A stretch of 64,000 nucleotides of DNA from NCBI GenBank assembly GCA_973895155.1, contig OZ316897.1:18600001-18664000 (forward strand). The letters run 5' to 3'. The DNA comes from Marsupella aquatica. Lineage: Eukaryota; Marchantiophyta. Below are positions 21,506 to 39,250 of the stretch, piece after piece; position 1 is the first letter of the stretch; each line of letters starts with the position of its first letter. The notes below the pieces were generated by a model, which did no database searches, had not been told where the DNA came from, and saw only the letters and a program-made list of their open reading frames with translations. The translations under genes and the position numbers were made by a program.

Positions 21506-23826
21506 TTCTCCATACAGTCCCGTCAATTTTTGGTATATCTTTTTTGTTTACAGGCTCAGGCTAACTATTTTGTCCAGCCAGCATTTTATTAACCTTTCCC
21601 TCAAATTGAGAGTTACTAACTACTCACCAAAACTCAATAAATTGTGAAGTACACTCCACTTTGTGAGGCTTTACTAAGTCCTCTCCAAAAGACTCCAAAA
21701 CTCAATTAATTGTCATTCTCAAGTGCACTTCACTTTATGAGTGACCTCAGGATGTAACCCCAGGCTGGCCTTCATTGGTCCAACACCACATGGCAAAGTG
21801 CTATTGGGTGCACATTACACTCCACTTTGTGATCTCAGGGTGTAACCGCAGGTTGGCCCTCATTGGTCCAACTGCACATGGCAAGGAGCTACTGGCTCCA
21901 CATTACGACATGATCCCGGGTCAAAAGTTGGTCCAATTATTTTTTCAGGAAACCGGGTATGCAAATTGCGGACGCCAGGGCCATCGGGCCTGCAAAGACT
22001 CAGTATACAGTTTGCAATAGCGGGGGGTGAGGTGAGGAAGAATAGCCCAATCATATGGCAGATGATTGCCCCACGTTACTCTTCTCTCTACATAGCAATG
22101 GAACCCCCCCCCCTAAAAAAAGGGAGTTTAGGTTTACTTTCTGAGGTTTCCTCGATATACAAAATTGAATTGCATTTAAGTTCAGTTTTGAGTACTGTAG
22201 TTAGTAAATCTTCTGGGATAAATTTAGAATGGAACAAGTTAGAAAAGAGCTGGTGCAGATAATCTACTCCTCGAGAGAAGGGAGGCATTGTGGAAGTTTA
22301 AGTTCTGTACAGTACAGAGAAATGTTTTCCTCGTGTTTCAATGTTTTCCTCGTGTTTCGATAGGCACACTACGGACCACAGGAAGGCCCCAACTTGTCGA
22401 GAGTTGATAGTTGCTCCACGTCAGATGTCGAATCGCCCACACGCAGATTTGGCGTTATTTGTGCTCAGAACGACTCACTGTTCGGTCGGTGCAGGAGTCG
22501 CTGCGAATTTAGAACGAGTGCGTTGATCAATGTCGCGATTACTGACTGACCCGAAAATGAATGTGCACGCCTCCGTTTCGTAGACCGTTGTAATGTTTCG
22601 GCCGTCTCCATAATTTTACGATCCGGACAATTAGTTTGGTTTACACACCTATCTGTTCTACGGCCCGCCCTTCGTAACTCGTCAGAGCCGTTTCAATCCG
22701 AAGGATCCAAAGGAACTTTAGCAGAGATTTTGGCTTGATTGAATGATGCACCAAGTTCCACGTCAAGTGTTTGCTGTCGCAACGTCCTTATCTGGTGAGT
22801 TTTGTGTCAGACATGAAATCCTTCTGAATTCGAGAATCGTGGCGCTATCAGCTAAGTTTGAGTCAATCGTACGATCGTCTAGAGATTTGGAGAACATTAG
22901 GATGTAGACTTTAGAGTCATCTATCCGGTTGTTTTTGATCTGTGTGCTGCTCTTAGTGAAATAAGTGTCTCGCGAGCAAGTTCGTGAACTTCGTACACAG
23001 ACGTACACGTTTACTTTGGTAGGAACGTGTGTACCCACACTAACCATCCGACTTTTGCAAGGGATACAATCATGAGTATTTCGAACTTAGTACTAACCTC
23101 CACAGATGCAGGTCGCACTTGTGTATTTTACTTACAAAATGTAGGTAATGATTACATATACAACAAACATCCGTCGAATCGACGAAGGAACATGTAATGG
23201 AACTCCTGCAGAAGATAAATGCATGCTTCGCGTATGTGTTTCTGCCAGTACTCAGTATTCTCTAGTCAGAAAACACTCTGGTCTAGGCAAGTTAATCATT
23301 TATGTACTGTCTTCTCGAAACGACTACATTCGAAATACACCGGCCGAGCCCAACTGCGCTCGCAAGTATGTCGAAACGCAGCTAGTCGTCCAACTCTCTC
23401 TGGTCCCAATCACTCACCGAGCGACTCATGCGCCTTCCATCAATTCAGCTCATCTCACTGCCGACATCAGAAAACCACACGTACGTTACAACAGGACAAC
23501 ATACCACATCCGAAGAATGATCCATACAGAAATCACTATGATTCAGATATACAAAACAACCTACTCCTCGGACGCACAATAATAGACAAACTGGAGCACC
23601 TCGACAGCATGCACAAATGACTGAACTCCAGTCATAGCAGACACTCTCAACAGCTGATCTACTTCTTTTGCTGGCTCGCAAGAGCACTCTCCTCCCAACA
23701 ATCACTCCTACAGTTCCACGAGCCAGACCATGTATCTACGCAACATCGTAACAACAAACACATCAAAATACTTCAGGTTTTGGGACTGGAGGAAGCAAGC
23801 CAGGGTCTTAGCAAAGTAACGCACCT
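21506..23826. other. Intergenic, minor repeats, no recognised gene
   Basis: Between 21625 and 21905 two short blocks are each duplicated: one with CAAAACTCAAT and CACTTT, and one with GGATGTAACC and TTGGTCCAAC. ORFs of 94-144 codons at 22763-23047 (-) and 23148-23582 (+) resemble nothing known and overlap other frames. TGTTTTCCTCGTGTTTC is duplicated at 22323-22360. Confidence 0.4.
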
Positions 23827-24024
23827 CTACCATAAACCAAACGCCCACTCGAGCGCGAAGAAGAGAATCGCGAAGACAATGGCATGCACGATGATCGACG
23901 ACAAGCTGGTCCGGTTGTTGGTGAACTCGACCGGCCTCTCATCTCCGGGAATCTGGAGCAGAAGCCCGGGCGACAGGAGGATGAACAGAATGACCGCGAT
24001 CGCGAGCGAAATCAGCGCCACCAT
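23827..24024 (-). CDS. DUF3339 family small membrane protein
   Basis: Intronless, 65 aa, read on the minus strand from the ATG at 24024-24022 to the TAG at 23829-23827. The family hallmarks are clear: FILLSPGLLLQIPG, then RPVEF, TS and SIIVHAIVFAIL. Two hydrophobic segments (about residues 2-22 and 42-60) flank a short polar loop. The length equals the usual 65-70 aa of the plant-specific DUF3339 family, whose function is unknown. The frame is open upstream for 34 more codons, but without an ATG, so the start before MVALIS is preferred. A TATA-like motif lies about 170 bases upstream of the start. Endomembrane or plasma-membrane location is an inference. Confidence 0.88.
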   Translation of the reverse strand: MVALISLAIAVILFILLSPGLLLQIPGDERPVEFTNNRTSLSSIIVHAIVFAILFFALEWAFGLW

Positions 24025-24191
24025 CTTGACTCCCTGTTCTGAAGAACCCGCAAACGCGTCACGCAATTCCGCAAAGCTCGACCGAAGCTCCTTTCTCAAT
24101 CTCTCTTCCGAATCGAGACGCTTCAATCCACGAAGCTCTAGACTGATGCAAGACTAGTGTGAGACTGAGCTCGAAGACGAAGACGAGGAGA

Positions 24192-24199
24192 GGATATAC
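24192..24199 (-). promoter_or_regulatory. TATA-like box of the DUF3339 gene
   Basis: On the minus strand the sequence reads GTATATCC about 170 bases before the ATG at 24024, which leaves room for a leader of about 140 bases. Confidence 0.4.
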
Positions 24200-24514
24200 A
24201 GTCGGCGGAGGACTGGTGGCAAATCCGACTCCAGGGCGGTTCGAGCCACGGGAGAGGCCAACCAGGGTCAGAAAGCGGCACATCTAACGGCGGAGCGCGT
24301 GCGAGGGACATGGGAGTGGACTCAAGCCGTGGATGGGAGGGGGTGAAGTAACTACGGTATGGAGGCCACCTCAGTACCTATCCCGCATGTCCCGGGTGCC
24401 GGGTGCTCTGTTACTAGTCAGCATGCACGGCGAAGATAAGGCGCGTGGCTAGGGACGTACCTGACCTGGCGTCGGTGTTGTCATCGTTGCAGTTGGCTAG
24501 TCAGGAACTGGGGG

Positions 24515-25920
24515 AGGAGGTCAGTTTCCATGCATGCATGTGGCCCCCCTAGGACCGGACCAATGAGAGCGGAACTAGTGGGGGGCCTTGACTTAGATTT
24601 CCATGAATTTTACTTTTGGGGGTGTGATAAGCTCGCGTGCGAGCTTCATCCAAACCTTCAAGCTAGGATGACACCCTGAAAGTTTCAAAGGTCAGTTTAG
24701 ATGCATGCATCTGGCCCTGGATTTTATTTTTTCCTGGTCCTGGATGTAAGTGGGGGATTTGTCTTGACTTCCACGAATTTCCTTTTTGGGAGTGATAAGC
24801 ATATATCACACTGCCAAAAAAACAGGAACTAGCCAAACGTGGAGACATGCTCTCAAAGGCAAAAGACCCAATAAAAAAGGGGGGGGGAATGCTACTAGCT
24901 AGAATGGGGGATGGGAAGGACCCCAAGGAGACCAGAGAGGCCGAGAAGCTGGCATGGGACCTCCAGCCAAACCTACTAGCTAGAATGGCATCCTATAAGG
25001 TTTATAGGTGCTGAGTTTCGATGCATGCATCTGGCCATAAGAGACTGGCGGGGAAACTCTCTTAGATTCCCATAAATTTATTTTTGGGGAGAGATAAGCT
25101 CTAATGGAACCTCCAGCTAGACCTACAAGCTCGGATGGCATGCTAAAAGGTACTGAGTTTGGATGCACGTACGTGGCAATAAGAGATACTAAAGGGGGAT
25201 TATCTTACATTATTTTTTGGGGAATGATAAGCTTGCATGGAGCCTCCATCCAAACCTACAGGCTAGGATGGTATCCTAAGGGTAATAAGATATAAGCTCG
25301 CATGGGACCTTCAGCCAAACCTATGAGGTAGGATGGCATCATAAAAGCCTTTAAGGTACCGAGTTTCAATGCAAGCATCTGGCAATGAGATACTAGAGAG
25401 GGATTTCTCTTAGACTTCCATACATTTATATTTTGGGAGTAGTAAGCTTGTATGGACCTTCCATCCAAGCCTATGAGTTAGGATGGCATCTTAAACTTCT
25501 GGCTGAGTTCTGATGCATGCATGGGGCTGACGAGTGAGAGATGCTGGTGTGGGATTTCTATTGTGCCATACATTAATTTTGGGCGAGTAATAAGCTCACA
25601 TGGAACCACCATCCAAACCTATTAGCTAGGACAGCATCTAAAATGTTTTGAAGGAAGTGAGTTTCGATGCATGCATGTGGCTGACCAATGAGCGATACTA
25701 GATGGGGATTTCTTTTAGATTTTCATGTATTTATGTCCCTAGTTGTAAGCTCACAAGGGATCTCCATCCAAACTTACAAGCTAGGATGGCATCCAATGCA
25801 CATTTGTTTTTAGGGTTTAAAGGTTCCATGCATATATCTATGGCTCCCAAGACCACTGAGTGAATACTTCCATTTCTTGCCATTCATCCTTGTGTGAATT
25901 ATAAGTTTGCATAACCTATT
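24515..25920. repeat. Array of ~145-170-bp units centred on ATGCATGCAT
   Basis: Copies of ATGCATGCAT or close variants occur near 24530, 24701, 25021, 25162, 25369, 25513, 25667 and 25828. After each comes a TGGC segment, a run like GGGATTT, CTTAGA-TTCCAT, ATTTATTTTTGGG, GATAAGCT, and then CCATCCAAACCTA and AGCTAGGATGGCATC. Spacing is 142-207 bp, with one double spacing at 24701-25021. About eight diverged units are present. No protein frame persists through the array. Confidence 0.88.
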
Positions 25921-26339
25921 GATTGTCCAATCAATACACCACAAACAACTCTTCACCTACTGCATGATGGATTCTGAATTATAATAGAATGGGATTTACT
26001 AGGAACCAAGTGTCGAGATTTTGGTCACACAGCTCTCCTCCACGAAGAAGGTGGTAGTCAAACATCTCAAATATTAGGCTGCCCGCAAACTTTACACAGT
26101 CTGTTAAAGACATGGTCCGGCCTGGAGACCACAGGCCCAGAATGGTTGCTTTGGGCACCTCTACCAGGGCCTACAATGTTTTTATCGAGAATCTGACAAA
26201 ACTGGCTGACTGATGCTGTAAACACAAAGGAGATCCCTTGACCCCAGTCAATTGAAACAGCATACCTATTGGCAGCCCCTGCCAGAAAGGGTGACCATTG
26301 TCAGAGGTTTGGGCAAACTTCCACTCGCACCTTCATCTC

Positions 26340-28130
26340 TCATCTCTCCTGCTCCTATGTTTTTGGTCTGCATCCTTACTTTCAATTACACCATTAGTTA
26401 GAGTCATGGACTAGAGGCTTCACCCTAGACAGTAGGCCCAACAAGTAGGTTTTGATTGCTATTATAGCATGCTCATCCTGGAACATGCTTGATTTTTTTG
26501 TCTAGTAATGATTTCAAAGTAAATAAAATATGAGAGCATAACTAGAAGGATAAAGTGTCTGCCAAGAAAAGCTGAGTGACCAATGAAAAGTACAGTCAAG
26601 TTTTATGACACAACAATGCTATGATTTGTGCACTTAATTCAATGTGCCTTATGAATGATACTCATTTCAATAAAAACCATAACTTAGTAAAGAAAGACAT
26701 GAGGGGAACTTATGACACTATGTGTTCATGTTATTCAGAATCATTTCTCACTCACTAGAATACTTTGTTCAAGTGGTGGAGCCATTGGTTTCTCTCTAAG
26801 AGATCACAAACTTTAAAAGTTAAGGGGGCTGCCAAAATAAGTCCAAAATACTCTAGAACACCTAAAATTAAAGGGGTCCAAAAATTAATTAAAAATGTAT
26901 ATGATACAAAGGCTGCCCCTTGAAAAGACATAATTGAAATAAAAATACATGACACAAAAAATCTGAAGAAGACAAAATTTGAAAGGAGGATTTACCATTA
27001 GAGCAGCTTCAAAAAATTCCTGATATTCCAGCTTTTGATTGCGATTGTATACTTGCTAGCCTGATTATCATGTACATGGAGTTGATGGCAACAATTGACA
27101 TTGCAAATTAAAATAAGATCCCTTACTATTTCCAATTCATCGTTGTCCCCATTGTCTCCATCCCTGTTTTCTGCTTGCACCCTCACTTTCAGTTATGCCC
27201 TTAGAATCACAATATACCCTTATCCCTATTTTTTGTCTCCACTCTAGCTTTTAATTATGTCCTTAGACTCATTGTCCAGAGGCTTCACTCTAGACAGTAG
27301 GCATGTGCAGTAGCTTTTGATTGCGATTCTATACTTATCGATTGGCTTCCATGGCATTTGACCAGCCATAACCAGATCCAGTACCCATACATGGCGCTAG
27401 TGCTTGGCATCCTCATTGTAGTTTCCTCAAAACATCTAGAACAATGTTATGCACCATTATGTTCAGTAAGGAGCCTTATTATCCATTCCTTGAACATAAA
27501 TAGTGATTCAAAGAAAACAAAACCTTACAGAAAAAAAGATTCCATGCTATGTCCTGGTCATATTTGCTCCCATCCCTATTTTCTGTTTGCACCCTCACTT
27601 TCAGTTATGCCCTCACTTAGAGTCAGGGTCTAGAGCTTCCCTCTAGGCACTAGGCCAAGGGAGTAGATTTTGATTAGGCTTCACTCTAGACAGTAACCAA
27701 GGGAGTAGGTTTAGGGTTCGAAGGCTAGTAGGTAGATAGACTAGCCTGATTATCTCGTTCTTGAACATGAATAGAAATGAATAAAATTTCTTTTGCAAAA
27801 AAGGAATTCTATGTTTTTTCTTGTTCATCGTTGCCCCCAAATGTAATTTTTGTCCACCCTCACTTTGAGTTTTGTCTTTGTTTAGAGTTAGGTCTAGAGG
27901 CTTCAATTATTTACTTATTTAATTTTTTTAGAGGCTTCACTCTTGACAACCCTTGACAACCCTTTGTAGCTTTACACTAGCTTTCTTCGTAAGCTTGGCT
28001 TCCAGTGCCTTTGACCAGCCAGATGAGGCACCCACACATTTTGCAGTCATACTTGGCATCCTCATTGTCGACTCCTCAAAAGATATGCAACTTGCCATTC
28101 AATGCTATGAACTCGTATGTTGAGTAAGGA
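26340..28130. repeat. Diverged direct repeats with TCTAGAGGCTTCACTCTAGA core
   Basis: Segments with a 'CCCTATTTT..TGT..GCACCCTCACTTTCAGTTATG' beginning, a GTCTAGAGGCTTCACTC core and GACAGTAGGC end recur near 26355-26450, 27160-27210, 27220-27340, 27570-27690 and 27840-27940. A second module (GGCTTCCA, TTTGACCAGCCA, CTTGGCATCCTCATTGT) occurs at 27343-27425 and 28006-28070. The core is partly palindromic (TCTAGAG...CTCTAGA). A single copy of the core lies outside the array near 19710. Confidence 0.75.
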
Positions 28131-28605
28131 TCTTGATTTGGGAGTGCCAAAAGTTGAAGAAGGCTTTGGTTCCTCGTGGAGTGAAGAATGAACCCATCAA
28201 TTTGTCTCTACACTCGCAATCTCGAGGACCAGGTGAGTCTCTGTCTATGGCGATTAACTCTGGCATCCCAGAATCCTCGATTCTGAATTGCTTGTTACCA
28301 TCTTCGATAACATGCCAACAACTCTTCCTGGCAGTTTTGGTGGCAATCTCGTCCACAGCAACGTCACCCGGGATTTCTGGGAGAAGTTCGTCCCACCAAG
28401 AAGAGCCTCTTTGAGAGCCCATAATTGTAACTATTTGACAGCTGCTACATGGTGAATAGACATTTTTGCTTGATCGCAGGTCTGTCCTGTAGAGTCCTCT
28501 TTCATTCCGTGTAGAAAGTGTCTTCCGATCAGAATCAATGGCATCAGTTTCCATTGCCTCCGTGGCGTGATCTTGCGAAATCTCACAGATTGATTGGTGA
28601 AGCAA
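28105..28605 (-). CDS. Unrecognised ORF, 166 codons
   Basis: The frame runs on the minus strand and holds mixed-composition protein with several W, D and E residues (for example SSWWDELLPEIPGDVAVDE and KSCWHVIEDGNKQFRIED). This looks more coding-like than the surrounding frames. I do not recognise the family. It starts within or beside the repeat array at its right edge, and a second overlapping frame (28431-28682, -) could supply an upstream exon. It may be an orphan gene, a fragment, or chance. Confidence 0.25.
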   Translation of the reverse strand: MLHQSICEISQDHATEAMETDAIDSDRKTLSTRNERGLYRTDLRSSKNVYSPCSSCQIVTIMGSQRGSSWWDELLPEIPGDVAVDEIATKTARKSCWHVIEDGNKQFRIEDSGMPELIAIDRDSPGPRDCECRDKLMGSFFTPRGTKAFFNFWHSQIKILTQHTSS

Positions 28606-28689
28606 AGCAGAGTAGCCGGAGGAACATCACAGATTTCCATTGCCCTGACTTTGGAGGATCCAATTTGGCCTTTGGATTCCACAGGATTG

Positions 28690-31600
28690 GCTTTTGTATT
28701 GTCTGGGTTCGTCCTATTAGATGCAACTCTGCACCCGAGGCCTATTTTTGAAATTCCCTAACAGCAATAACAGAAAAGCAAGATGGGAAGTTGCTAGAAA
28801 TTCCAGCCCCATGGAAGAGGTATGGGTGTTTCTCACAGCTTTAGACGAAGAGTTCCCAGAGAGGCAATTTCGCTTAATTGTGATACCGCTGGAGACTCTG
28901 TGAACAGAGTAGGTTCTGTTCGTGCCCTCGTGGCTTTGCCTGAGTTACCAGCTGTTGTAACTATGGCTAACGTTTGTATGATGGGGCTTTAAAGTGAACC
29001 TACCTCCTTGGATTCTACTTTGAACCTTTGCTGCATTCATATTCCATTCTGGAGCTCGTCGACACCTTCCCTAGCTACCATCTCCTCGAAGACACCCTCA
29101 ACTCATTCCGAATTTCAAATCGAGCTAAATTACATTGCAAGCTTCTTGCCGGCTTTCTGGGTACTCAATTCATTTCATGTACTTTTTAGGGCTTTAGCTG
29201 GAATCATTCTGCGTGCATTTGTGATGGGATTGAGTACGAGTCATGGCTTTCGCTGTGCGTTGAAGTGTGCGCTAGGCTGACTGGTAACTTGGAATCAATG
29301 CCTTCTGCTAGTGTACAAGCATGATTGATTGGACGTTCACTGTTTTAATACCAAATCTGCAGTCCGAATTTATGATGGAGGTTTGGCTAGAGCTAGACCT
29401 ACCCTTTTGGATTGGAGAAAACAGAGTTGCATTTCTTGCCATTATCTACTTGTTACATTTCGGTAAATGAGAATTCGAGGTAGATGATTATTGTCCACAG
29501 TCTGATCACTTTGTGTTGTGAGGTTGTCACAGCGGTCAAATAGTTTCAATTATTTGATGTGCATCCAAAATCGACGCCAGAGTTTGGCCGAAGATCTTTT
29601 CTCCACGAAAACACTGCACCTCATCATCCAATTTTGCCCGATTGTGGTAGACCGGACTATGATTCGGAAGTCTTTTGACCGAGTAGAATGTATCCTGCAA
29701 TGAATGTAACTTAAGAGCCTTGGGAAGAATTAGAATTTTGGGCCAAATTTCTACTCCCTGCCAGACTTACAGGTTGAATATATTGGCAGCGATCCTTCGC
29801 ACAACGGCAAATACATGTTTTCCTGCGAGACACTTCAGCCCAAATAAATCTCAACTCTGAACCCAAATGAACCTAAAAGGAGCGGAACGGAATTTTTTGT
29901 CCTAAAGATTATACAATTGTAAATTGTAGATGACAACACGAACAGGATCCGAGATGATTTCTTCGGGCGCGGTGTGCACTTGGCCATGGTTGCGAAAACC
30001 AAACCAAAGAAATGGCAAGTATTTCTATTTTTGTGGGCAGGGAATTCAGGAGCCTTAAGGGTATACATTGATCGGAAATAAAATAAAAACACAAGTTAGA
30101 AGAACGTAAAAGCCTCCAAAAAGCGATAAAGCGAGACCCATGACATGAAGCCCCCATGAGTGTCATTCGTATTTGAACCTCAACATACTCAGGGGCAAAT
30201 CTGTTTTGCTTTGGTGGAAGTACGAAAATTTGTACTCCGTCCTTTCTAAGGGGTTCTCATTCTTTGTTTCCATTTTGGAGATTTCTCAAGACAAAGATGG
30301 GAACGTAACACTGAGAAAGTGCTTTTTAGCTCGAACCCTTTGAGATTCACGTGCATTCTTCTACGACATACGCCAGGCTCCCATTCATTAACCGTCATGA
30401 TCTTTCAGTTTTAGATATCGTAGGTATTAGTTACGAAGTACACCACTTTTGATTATCTTTAAAGAAATAGAGCAGTACTCCACTACTCCACAAGAAATAT
30501 TGGAGCTCGAGTGAACATAATCTTTTCACTCGTCTTTTCAGAACAGGACTTTATCGAGATGTCCTTCAAGTCTCAGCTGTTTGTTTAAGCACCAAGAAAA
30601 AGAAAGAATCAGACAGGTTAGAAACCAACAGGTAGTTGTAAGATTACCAAAACTACGAGAAGTGGACAACACTGTCCTACTGTAGAGTCCTGGACTGGGG
30701 CATGGACGTAAATGTACCTTCTCTTGTATGTTGATCGAAGTTAGTAGATACCTTCACCTAACCAATCTTGCGTGAGTACTTTTAAAGTCACTAGATCAAG
30801 TCATCCGATCATTGAGAGACGTGACTGCTCGAGATCATGCAGATTCAGATTTTTTAGATTCAAAAGTACTGGATCATTCTATCAAGCTTTCCTTGCATGC
30901 TCGAATTGGTTTTATTGGCGTGCATGTTATCCATATCATTCTGTCTTTTCGTAAGGAACTGTTTCTTCATGTGTGTTGTGTGCTCGGACCGAAATCGTCG
31001 CTTACATATATCACGCGCTTGGCATGAGAATGATACAAATCGATGGACGTCTGATAAAGTAACGAGGCTCAGAACGAATTTTGTAATGATGTTGGAAGAA
31101 ACCGTTAACCAATTTTGGCGGAGAGCGTTCCTTGAACTGATAGAACTTAGTCAACAGACTTGTTAAATACGTAACTCCAGGACTGCAATGAATGATTCTG
31201 TCAAAGGTTTCCGCATCCGCAGATAAACGGTGATTAACGACCTTCACAACACGAGAAATATATACAGAGCCTCAGTCGAAAGGCTTTTTGTGAGCTCAAC
31301 AAGTACATTTTATCATCCGGAACTCCGACAAAGCACAGCCCACAAATAACGGAGGTTGTTTGTTGTTTTGTGGGTTTTACCTGTCCTCCAACTTCCTGGA
31401 GCTTTATATAATTCATTTGAATCATTTTCTGTAAGACTTTATGTACTGAGCTTGGAGGGTCCTTCTGAATTATGTATGTACTCCGTATGCATCAAAGCAA
31501 TTACCGAAGGAAAACAGAAGACGAAAGCAAAGACAGCCGAACTATTTCTCAAAGCTGTTCTATGATTAAAGACGGTGGCAATTGAACTTGCATAGTGTCC

Positions 31601-32130
31601 AATATAATTGAGTTTCAATCTCCAATAATGCCCCTACGGAGATGTAGATAAAGTCTTAACCAGAGATCGATTAGAGTCTTTCACTATCAGTAGCTGAGGG
31701 ACTTCGAGGTCAATCAATTCATCTCCCAAGTGAGGGACTGTTGAAAACTTTTTCTTGAACCCACAAACTATGAATCCCAGCAGATATAAAGATGCAGTTT
31801 ATCGAGCCCAATTCAGGCAGCATTGCGGTTCTCGCCTTCATAGCGAGAGATAACAGGTGGTACCAACTTCACCACCTGGGTGGCGAACTGCTCGAAAAAC
31901 GTGTTGTACCCACACGTAGGCTGTAATCATTAATCTGCCGAATGAGTCCAGACACATAGCGAACAAATTAGCATATCTACGGAAAACTTTCGGCCGTTTG
32001 CTCCGACGTGAACGACAATCAGGTTTGGTCGGATATGCGTTAACTACTGAGTGCACGGAACGTGCTGTGAATTTGGAGCAGCGCTAGTCTCCTGGTCCCT
32101 GTCTACCTCCTATGTCAGGCTACTCGATTG
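28690..32130. other. Long intergenic stretch without recognised genes
   Basis: About 3.4 kb in which all ORFs are under 92 codons and none matches a known protein on either strand. No tandem array or inverted repeat of note was seen. The right part lies immediately upstream of the subtilase promoter. Confidence 0.45.
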
Positions 32131-32131
32131 G

Positions 32132-32140
32132 GTATATAAT
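32132..32140 (+). promoter_or_regulatory. TATA box of the subtilase gene
   Basis: GTATATAAT stands about 170 bases upstream of the chosen ATG at 32309 and about 140 upstream of the alternative in-frame ATG at 32273, a normal plant arrangement. Confidence 0.6.
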
Positions 32141-32308
32141 CCCATCTATAAGGCCATCTCAATCCATGATGAGGCTCTGCAAGGTGAGGACTAGAATTTA
32201 CGAACAAAATTCGCCCAAGTTGGACACCTAAGGAAACTAGTGTACGTACGTAGAAGGGTCAGCTCGCTTCCAATGTTAGTTCACAGCTTTCGGACCAAGC
32301 TCAAAACT

Positions 32309-37507
<5,199 letters not shown>

Positions 37508-39250
37508 CCAGTTTTCAATGGCTCTATATTAGTGACCGACATTGCTTTAGTCCCAAAATCTTAAAAAAATTGCTCGAGGAATTCTGCATCGTCTCAGGTG
37601 TAGGGTCCTTCCACCCACTCACACAGATGTACATGAATAGCCCAGAAATTGCTTTCTGAATCTTGAGGGAGTGTGAACAGTCAACCCTAAAATGCTGGTC
37701 CAAGCTAAATCTACAACTATAATAAGGGAATCCGGCCTTTCTTAGTACTTAGTCCAAATACAAAAAAAGCTCCAGGGCGGGAAAGATCCACAGCCATTGG
37801 ATTTGATTGTGTTTTTTTCTGACCATTGATGGAAGAAATGAGCACCCCTGGTGCATATGTGCTTCCCCATGCTCCCCTATAAATGCCCCGGCCCAACTCC
37901 CCATGGCCGACCCTCCTTGCGCCGTGCACTGCACGGGCATAGGGCTCGAGCTCGTGGTGCATGGGCATAGGGCTCGTGCTCAATAACCGCTGAAACCGGG
38001 CAGTCAGGAATCTTACTACATGTCATTTGACAATACAGAAACTTTCAATAAACGGTGAATACCCGGAGGTTATAGTACTTATAATGGATATGTACCCGAA
38101 AGAAATGGGAAGAAGCCAGAAAATAGCTCGAGAATTCGTGCCATCCTGAGCAGCACCTGGTCTAAAATCGCCAGGTTAGTTAGTAGGCAAGCTGGATCTG
38201 AGGGTTGCAGCACAGGAGGCTAAATTAAGCTGTGAGATTACAGTCATGAAATGAGTTTTGTGATACGTAAATTTCACTAACACTTGGTTTTCAAAAGCAA
38301 TTAATAGAAATGTTGGCACTTTCGTCGACAAGAGAAAGGGACTTTTCTTGTGTGAATCCTGAATCCTGAATGATTATATACATGATTTCTACTTCTCAAT
38401 CCGTGCATCGTTCTCATCGGCAGTCTGCAGAAGCATCATGATACCATTGATCAGCCTTAGGGTCACTTCACTGTGCAATATATGTATTTATTTGCAGCTC
38501 ACTTCTTCGCTTCTACGATAATCCGAGATGTGCTCTACTCAAGCTTTAATTTGATGAAGGCCAGTAGGTCACTTAACTTCTCATGAGGCTTCCTTAATAT
38601 TTCATAGGATTCCTTCCAGTATTTCATGAGGGTCACTAAGTACTGCTCATGAGGCCCCATACTGATGGGCAATGGTCATGGGGTTCTCGTCATGCTTCCC
38701 TGATGCTTTACCAAGTCTTGAATTAGGGCCTAGGTTGTGGTCCAATTCCATGTGCTCTGGCCTCTCAACCCCACCCCACATATAGTTTCCCAGATTATGG
38801 GAACCAATCCCAATTGTTCAAATTATCAGGGCACCTCTTCCTGGCACAGTAGTCTATGGACAAGGCATTCACAGATTTTCCATTCTGGGGGGTCAAGAGA
38901 CAGGTGGGGCAAACATGGAATAAGCCTGAATGTAAGTCTGTTTAGGATTTAGGGCAAATAGTTGCTAAAATCCACAGCTTGTGCAAAAGGACTATGTGCC
39001 CCCTCCCATGGCTATCCCCTTCAACCGTACATGCCCCCCACAATAATGTCATTTGTGCTTACTTATATAGGTTGACAAGTTCTTCATAGAGCTAACTAGA
39101 GTGGCTTGACCAGGAAGCATGAGCATGTGGAGGGAAGACATGCAAATCAATATATAGAGGTCTTGAATGTGCAGCAAACATAGTTCCATTTTATTGTTGT
39201 GGATAGCTGTGGATTGGAGAGAGAAATCAAAAGCATTGAACACTCCTGTT
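37508..39250. other. Intergenic downstream of the subtilase
   Basis: No recognised gene. It contains a promoter-like TATA block near 37877 and a short direct duplication of GCATGGGCATAGGGCTCG-like sequence at about 37933-37980. Frames here are all below 90 codons. Confidence 0.4.
37875..37885 (+). promoter_or_regulatory. Orphan TATA-like block
   Basis: CCCCTATAAATGCCCC is a well-formed plant TATA context. About 25 bases later an ATG in CCCCATGGCC opens only a 27-codon frame. It could be a stranded promoter fragment brought in by an element, or chance. Confidence 0.25.

Noticed and set aside
23148-23620. Overlapping 144- and 133-codon plus-strand ORFs
   Set aside because: Two long frames on the same strand plus one on the other, none with known similarity; typical of stop-poor intergenic sequence.
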